Assembly (NCBI GenBank): GCA_964462295.1
Contig: CAYWXH010000014.1
Span: forward strand, 1-36,024
Direction: 5' to 3'
Source: JALVIU01 sp964462295
GTDB lineage: Bacteria > Atribacterota > JALVIU01
Length of the DNA: 36,024 bases
Position 1 is the first letter of the stretch; each line of letters starts with the position of its first letter. A model generated the notes under the pieces. It made no database searches. It saw only the letters and a list, made by a program, of their open reading frames with translations, and was not told the DNA's origin. This document shows positions 31,367-36,024 of the stretch, one piece after another. The translations under genes and the position numbers were made by a program.

Positions 31367-32662
31367 CTAAAATGGGGCCTTATCATCAGGCGTTATACGC
31401 TCTTTTCCTCCCATATAGGGCCTTAGTGCCTCTGGAATTACAACTGATCCATCCTCTTGTTGATAGTTTTCCAAAATTGCAACCATTGTACGTCCCACTG
31501 CCACACCAGAACCATTTAGGGTATGAACAAATACCGGTTTTTCCATCTCACCTGGACGGAATCTTGTATTCATCCTCCGTGCCTGAAAATCGGTACAGTT
31601 GGAACATGAGGAAATTTCTCTATATTTACCCTCATATGGTACCCATACCTCAAGGTCATAAGTTTTGGCGGCAGAAAATCCCATATCACCTGTAGAAAGT
31701 ACTACAACCCTATAGGGAAGGCCTAATTTCTTAAGCACTTCTTCTGCATCTGTTGTAAGTTTTTCAAGTTCATCATATGAGGTTTCAGGGCGACAAATCT
31801 TTACAAGTTCCACTTTATTAAATTGATGGAGTCTTATGATGCCCCTTATATCTTTTCCGTAGGAGCCTGCCTCTTTTCTAAAACATGCAGTATATGCCGT
31901 AAAATAATAAGGAAGTCGATCCCCATCTATGATTTCATCTTTAAACATGTTTGTAAGGGGTACTTCTGCTGTAGGTATAAGGTAGAGATCTTCATTTTCA
32001 CACTTATAAAGCTCATCTTTAAACTTTGGGAGTTGTCCTGTCCCCATCATAGTATCAGAATTTACAAGATAAGGGGGGATTATTTCTAAATAACCCTGTT
32101 CTTTCACATGAAGATCAAGCATAAAGTTTATAAGGGCACGTTCCATTATGGCACCCCACCCTTTAAGGACTACAAACCTACTGCCTGACAATCTCGTTCC
32201 TCGCTCAAAATCTATCATTCCTAAGTATTCTGCTATATCCCAATGAGATTTTACAGGAAAATCAAACTCCCTTGGCATTCCCCATCTCCTTATCTCTACA
32301 TTTGCCGTCTCATCAGGACCAACTGGAACAGACTCATGGGGGATATTGGGGATTTCAAGAAGGAGTTTCTCTATCATCTCTTCCAAATTTGAAACTTCGG
32401 CATCAAGTTCTTTTATCTTATCTGATTTTTCCTTCATCAAACTTATAATATGACTTGCATCCTTTTTTTCCCTTTTAAGTTTTGCTATCTCCTCTCCTGC
32501 TTCATTTCTTTCTCTTTTGAGGGTATTTACCTCTTTTAGGATCTCTCTTCTTTTGGTATCTTTTTCTAAAATTTCATCAATTATATTTGGATTCCTACCC
32601 CTCTTTTTAAGTCCCTCCTTTACAAAATCAGGATTTGTCCTTATAAGCTTAATATCGATCAT
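31367..32662 (-). CDS. serS: Seryl-tRNA synthetase
   Basis: The 431-residue protein is of the usual bacterial type. The N-terminal arm is an antiparallel coiled coil (about residues 28-105). The class II core has TAEVPLTNMF, motif 2 CFRKEAGSYGKDIRGIIRLH (Arg and Glu present), SSCSNCTDFQARRMNTRFR and motif 3 GVAVGRTMVAILENYQ. It charges tRNA-Ser; the one tRNA in this window is tRNA-Ser(UGA), elsewhere at 12089. It lies 16 bases downstream of rtcB. Confidence 0.97.
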   Translation of the reverse strand: MIDIKLIRTNPDFVKEGLKKRGRNPNIIDEILEKDTKRREILKEVNTLKRERNEAGEEIAKLKREKKDASHIISLMKEKSDKIKELDAEVSNLEEMIEKLLLEIPNIPHESVPVGPDETANVEIRRWGMPREFDFPVKSHWDIAEYLGMIDFERGTRLSGSRFVVLKGWGAIMERALINFMLDLHVKEQGYLEIIPPYLVNSDTMMGTGQLPKFKDELYKCENEDLYLIPTAEVPLTNMFKDEIIDGDRLPYYFTAYTACFRKEAGSYGKDIRGIIRLHQFNKVELVKICRPETSYDELEKLTTDAEEVLKKLGLPYRVVVLSTGDMGFSAAKTYDLEVWVPYEGKYREISSCSNCTDFQARRMNTRFRPGEMEKPVFVHTLNGSGVAVGRTMVAILENYQQEDGSVVIPEALRPYMGGKERITPDDKAPF

Positions 32663-32678
32663 ATATATCTCCTCCCTT

Positions 32679-35588
32679 TTAACCTTTCATAACACCTATA
32701 GGTTTAAGTTTAACTACTTTTTTAGCTATACCTGATAAATCCACTATATTTACCACTTCATTTACATCTTTATATGCATCTGACATCTCTTCAGAAAGAG
32801 TTGCCTTACTCAAAGATTTTACCATAATACCCTTTTTTCGCAATTCTTCTGTTATGTCCCTTCCCTTTGCCGCTTTTTTGGCCTTATTTCTACTCATAAG
32901 CCTTCCTGCACCATGACAGGCAGAGCCAAAGGTCTCCTCCATTGCCTTATTCGTCCCTAATAAAATATATGAACTTCTACCCATATCGCCAGGGATAAGG
33001 ACAGGCTGTCCTATCTTTTTATATGCCTTCGGTATATCAGGATGTCCGGGACCAAATGCCCGGGTTGCACCTTTCCTATGAACAACAAGGAGGGTCTCTT
33101 TTCCATTTATCTTATGAATCTCTTTCTTTGCGATATTGTGTGCAACATCATAGACAAGGGACATACCAAGTTCTTTTGGACCCATTCTAAGCACATGATA
33201 AAAGACTTCCCTTACCCAGTGGGTGATAATTTCCCTATTTGCCCATGCAAAATTAGATGCACCTGCCATTGCAGAAAAGTATGCCCTCCCTTCAGGAGAA
33301 TCAAATGGAACAGATGCAAGTTGCCGGTCAGGAAGCTCTATCCCATACTTATAAGAGGCAGATTGCATCACATCAAGATAATCACTACAGACCTCATGAC
33401 CAAACCCACGGGAGCCCGTATGGATCATTACTGTAATCTGCCCGGGAAAAAGGCCTAATATACGGGCCTCAGGTTCGGAAAAGATCTTACTTACATACTG
33501 AATTTCCAAGAAATGATTACCAGATCCTAGTGTGCCAAGCTGAGGTGCACCACGTTCAAATGCCCTTTTACTTATGGCATCTGGATCTGCATCTTTCATG
33601 CGACCCTCTTCTTCTATATACTCTAAATCCTCCTCATTTCCATATCCGTTTTTCACTGCCCACTTTGCCCCTTCTTTTATAACCTTTCTGAGTTCACTTT
33701 TGGAAAGCCTTATCTTTCCCTTTTTTCCAAGTCCTGATGGTATCTCGGAAAAGAGGTTGTATATAAGCTCTTTTAATTTTTTATCATCAATATCATCACG
33801 GGTAAGATTGGTACGGAGTACACGAATTCCACAATTATGAACTAATATTCCATTTGCAATAAAGTTATGTGCATCATGCAAAACTCCAATATCGAAAAAG
33901 CTCTCATAGGTAGGTTTTACTATTTCTATTTTTTTTATTTCATCCAAAACAAATCCGCCTGGAAGGGCGAAATCTTTTAAAAATCTATCAAAAATAGGCA
34001 ATACATCTCCTATTCTCACTCCCTTACTATCTTCGTATATTGCCCTTTTTATAAATCTTTCATTTATATATCTATTATCTAGCTTACGAAATATTTCAGT
34101 TGGCAAATCTCCTCTTTTATAATATTGTAAGGCCTTATCTTTTACACTCTCTCTCAGTTCTTTTATGGCAGCCTTCCTTTTTAAATATTCATATGCCCAC
34201 AGACCTAACTCCTTTTTCTCATCAGAAATCTCATATCCTATCTTTCCTAAAAAATTCATTATAGATTCTTCTTTTCCTATAAACAGCCTATAAGTTACCC
34301 TATTTTTTAGGGATTTTATCTTATAGAGATCTGTATCTATATCAAATTCTGCAAAAAGATCCTTTATATCTTGAAGGAAAGAGAGTAATTCATTCTCTAA
34401 GAAACTATACTTAACCTGTGTAAGAGATATGGGTAAAGGTGTATATCTTTTAAAAACAGGCCGTGAGCCATCTGCTCCAAAAAGAGATGCCAAAAAGAGC
34501 CTTTTTATCCAAAATGGAGCCTCTTTTATCCACTTTGGAACCCTATATGGAACTCTTGTCTTTTTTCCTATAGGAAGACCTAACTTATGGAAAAAGTAAG
34601 CTATCGCCCGAGAAGCTATTTTTATAGAATATTCAGATGTATTAGACACATACCCTTTATTCCATGGACTTCTAATCTCTATCTTCCGCCTTCTTAGATG
34701 AACAGGGGGAACTTTTATCCCAAGGTGAGAAAATTCTTTTGAAATATTTATCATTTCTCTCTTTTTTCCATAAAATATAAGGGTAAGCCTCTCAGCATTA
34801 TAGGATAAAGAGCTATCTCCAAATGCAAATCCCAAAATTTTTACTATACTTCCTATTTTGGGATGGTTATACGAAAAAGGAATAAGTCCTTTATTTTTTA
34901 AAAAGGAAAGGGCCTGAGGATCTATATCTTCAAAATCTATTTCGCCAAGAATTGTCTCATTTCGTCTTTCATATTTTACCCCATCAAAAGGATATGTTAC
35001 TATAAAATCACCTTCTTTTAATTCTTCCATTGCTTTGTATCCATCTTTTGTCAAAACAGGGTGGTCTTTGCTTCCTTCTAATTCCCTTCTACTTTCCGTA
35101 AAGACCCTTATAGCCATTTCATCCTTTTCTCTCTGGGCTGCAAAAAAAATGGGGGATGCATCATTATGACCATGCTTTAAATTATATACCTTTATCTCTT
35201 TATCTTCTATCTCCTCTTCCAATAGTTTCTCAATATTTATCAAATAACCATCAGAAGACAAAATATTTGTATTTGGAGAAAGGCAATTTATATCAAAGCC
35301 TACGCCTCCAGGAGATATTACCCCACCTTCTTCAGGGTTTGTAGCAGCAACCCCTCCAATGGGAAATCCATAACCCCAATGGATATCAGGCATAGCGATA
35401 GAATATTTCTCTATACCAGGAAGACATGCAACATTTGCAAGTTGCAAAAGTGCATTGTCCTCAAAGGCTTTTTGCAAAAGGGCATCATCTGCATAAAATA
35501 TCCCCGGAACCTTCATACAAGGTATAGCCCCTTTTGATATCATATATTTAAACTCATCTATCTTTTTTATATTTTCTTTTGAAATCAT
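32679..35588 (-). CDS. rtcB: RNA-splicing ligase RtcB containing an intein
   Basis: RtcB joins 3'-phosphate (or cyclic phosphate) and 5'-OH RNA ends with GTP and Mn. The 969-residue product is a 485-residue RtcB split by a 484-residue intein. The N-extein ends PGGVGFDIN; the C-extein begins CGIRVLRTNL, so the insertion separates Asn101 from the metal-binding Cys of the DxxCG motif. Other active-site elements are intact: GSGNHFLEI, MIHTGSRGFGHEV and CHGAGRLMSR (guanylated His). The start follows AGGGAGG by about 7 bases. No archease gene is seen. First in rtcB-serS-tldD-tldE-rpn. Confidence 0.96.
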   Translation of the reverse strand: MISKENIKKIDEFKYMISKGAIPCMKVPGIFYADDALLQKAFEDNALLQLANVACLPGIEKYSIAMPDIHWGYGFPIGGVAATNPEEGGVISPGGVGFDINCLSPNTNILSSDGYLINIEKLLEEEIEDKEIKVYNLKHGHNDASPIFFAAQREKDEMAIRVFTESRRELEGSKDHPVLTKDGYKAMEELKEGDFIVTYPFDGVKYERRNETILGEIDFEDIDPQALSFLKNKGLIPFSYNHPKIGSIVKILGFAFGDSSLSYNAERLTLIFYGKKREMINISKEFSHLGIKVPPVHLRRRKIEIRSPWNKGYVSNTSEYSIKIASRAIAYFFHKLGLPIGKKTRVPYRVPKWIKEAPFWIKRLFLASLFGADGSRPVFKRYTPLPISLTQVKYSFLENELLSFLQDIKDLFAEFDIDTDLYKIKSLKNRVTYRLFIGKEESIMNFLGKIGYEISDEKKELGLWAYEYLKRKAAIKELRESVKDKALQYYKRGDLPTEIFRKLDNRYINERFIKRAIYEDSKGVRIGDVLPIFDRFLKDFALPGGFVLDEIKKIEIVKPTYESFFDIGVLHDAHNFIANGILVHNCGIRVLRTNLTRDDIDDKKLKELIYNLFSEIPSGLGKKGKIRLSKSELRKVIKEGAKWAVKNGYGNEEDLEYIEEEGRMKDADPDAISKRAFERGAPQLGTLGSGNHFLEIQYVSKIFSEPEARILGLFPGQITVMIHTGSRGFGHEVCSDYLDVMQSASYKYGIELPDRQLASVPFDSPEGRAYFSAMAGASNFAWANREIITHWVREVFYHVLRMGPKELGMSLVYDVAHNIAKKEIHKINGKETLLVVHRKGATRAFGPGHPDIPKAYKKIGQPVLIPGDMGRSSYILLGTNKAMEETFGSACHGAGRLMSRNKAKKAAKGRDITEELRKKGIMVKSLSKATLSEEMSDAYKDVNEVVNIVDLSGIAKKVVKLKPIGVMKG
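33834..35285 (-). mobile_element. Intein with LAGLIDADG homing endonuclease, in rtcB
   Basis: Residues 102-585 of the precursor. Block A is CLSPNTNILSSDGY with Cys at position 1. Block B is GSKDHPVLTKDG. Endonuclease motifs are ILGFAFGDSSL (about residue 251) and LFLASLFGADGS (about 363), each keeping its acidic residue. Blocks F and G are FDIGVLHDAHNFIANGILVH then N, followed by Cys as the first C-extein residue. All splicing residues (Cys1, His in block B, His-Asn end, Cys+1) are present, so it should splice, and the endonuclease looks intact. A functional RtcB needs it to be removed. Confidence 0.96.
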
Positions 35589-35612
35589 ATGAAAACCTCC
35601 CTTACTTTATGT

Positions 35613-35621
35613 ATTATAACA
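35613..35621 (-). promoter_or_regulatory. Extended -10 promoter for the rtcB operon
   Basis: TGTTATAAT (35621-35613) on the minus strand is an extended -10 element (TGnTATAAT). TTGACT lies only about 12 bases upstream, too close for a standard -35. Confidence 0.5.
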
Positions 35622-35693
35622 CAAAAGAAAAGTCAATATAAATATCGGGTAAAAAGGATGACAAGAATCATTGAAAGGCTTGCTCTCACTTAT

Positions 35694-35982
35694 TGTCATT
35701 GCAAGGGCCACCCTTACCCTTTGTCATTACGAGGGGTTATCCTCCAACCCCGAAATAACCTTTCCTTTGAGGTACCAGAGATTGCCACGTCGCCCAAAAT
35801 ACGGGCTCCTCGCAATGACAGGATGTGGTGTTGTCATTGCGAGGGCCACGGAGTGGCCTGTGGCAATCTCTCTTTTAGGCCCCTTATTTCCGTACGTACT
35901 GTTTTTCGGTACCAAAGATTGCCAAGTCGCTTCGCTCCTCGCAATGACAGTGGGGGGGTGTACGGGCTCCCTCGCAATGACA
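35694..35982. repeat. REP-like palindrome cluster 3 (three full and three half copies)
   Basis: Full copies: 35778-35820, 35831-35872 (inverted) and 35914-35949. Half copies: 35694-35709, 35722-35737 and 35971-35982. Two copies share a longer left flank, GGTACCAGAGATTGCC and GGTACCAAAGATTGCC, also recognisable at cluster 1 (7355-7385), so the unit extends to about 44 bases. No real gene is seen from 35622 to the window end; frames read through here come from the repeats. Confidence 0.8.
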
Positions 35983-35987
35983 AATGA

Positions 35988-36016
35988 TTTACAATACAAG
36001 AAAACTAATGTATAAT
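35988..36016 (+). promoter_or_regulatory. Promoter facing out of the right end
   Basis: TTTACA (35988-35993), a 17-base spacer ending in TG, and TATAAT (36011-36016). It should serve a gene just beyond the window. Confidence 0.6.
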
Positions 36017-36024
36017 ATACCAAA

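Noticed and set aside
35589..35660. TTGACT as the -35 box of the rtcB promoter
   Set aside because: Its distance to TATAAT is about 12 bases, outside the working range; the TGnTATAAT extended -10 explains the promoter better.
35589..36023. Protein-coding genes on both strands at the right end
   Set aside because: Frames translate the repeated GAGATTGCC/CGCAATGACA arms; no family resemblance and no start signals.

Overview
The window reads as a scaffolded draft contig from a low-GC bacterium with a diderm (outer-membrane) cell plan. Evidence for an outer membrane is an SLH-domain protein with a beta-barrel tail ending in Phe, an OstA/LptD-like secreted protein, a LysM-M23 murein hydrolase and an OmpM-style N-terminal SLH anchor. 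At the same time it has an Asp23/AmaP pair, a short Oxa1-type YidC and the rpmH-to-parB cluster arranged as in Firmicutes. This mixture is typical of deep-branching, often thermophilic lineages (Synergistota, Atribacterota, Thermotogota, Dictyoglomota and similar). I cannot assign a phylum from the sequence alone. Five runs of exactly 100 N are scaffold gaps of nominal length, and all but one sit in or beside repetitive DNA.

Layout, left to right. 1-2586: a chemoreceptor with a NIT-type sensor domain and, directly behind it, the start of a flavodiiron/ODP-like protein. 2616-6847: gyrB then gyrA, cut by a gap that makes them look fused. 6848-7448: intergenic DNA with a cluster of REP-like palindromes. 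7449-7862: a membrane-tailed coiled-coil protein. 7852-10571: an aroH-aroF-aroA operon (chorismate branch of aromatic biosynthesis). 10583-11016: a second palindrome cluster and a broken MNT/HepT-like toxin-antitoxin remnant. 10973-12213: tRNA-Ser(UGA), tatA and a DUF2330 protein in one unit. 12235-14110: a small lipoprotein, an OstA-like protein and a REP-associated (RAYT/Y1-type) transposase-like protein with a damaged HUH motif. 14112-15916: the SLH porin-like gene with a strong promoter and a folded 5' leader. 15934-18802: a MocA-like nucleotidyltransferase, the LysM-M23 hydrolase and a kinase-fold protein.

18791-27652 is one long minus-strand operon, apparently driven from a promoter before rpmH: rpmH, rnpA, yidD, yidC, jag, mnmE, rsmG, parA, parB, an AIR-synthase-like gene, amaP, asp23, an OsmC-family gene and a secreted protein. 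Most neighbours overlap or lie within about 20 bases. A near-perfect parS lies between mnmE and rsmG, so this region should be close to the replication origin; dnaA is not in the window. 27659-35621 is a second minus-strand operon: rtcB (interrupted by a full intein with a LAGLIDADG endonuclease), serS, tldD, tldE and an Rpn-family nuclease. 35622-36024 holds a third palindrome cluster and a promoter pointing out of the window.

The items most worth a second look are: an in-frame ribosome binding site plus GTG inside the Rpn gene that would make a 95-residue C-terminal product (an RpnS-like intragenic antitoxin); mnmE, which appears to start with AUA; the two-hairpin leader of the SLH porin gene; the RtcB intein next to serS; and the REP-like palindromes together with a degenerate RAYT.
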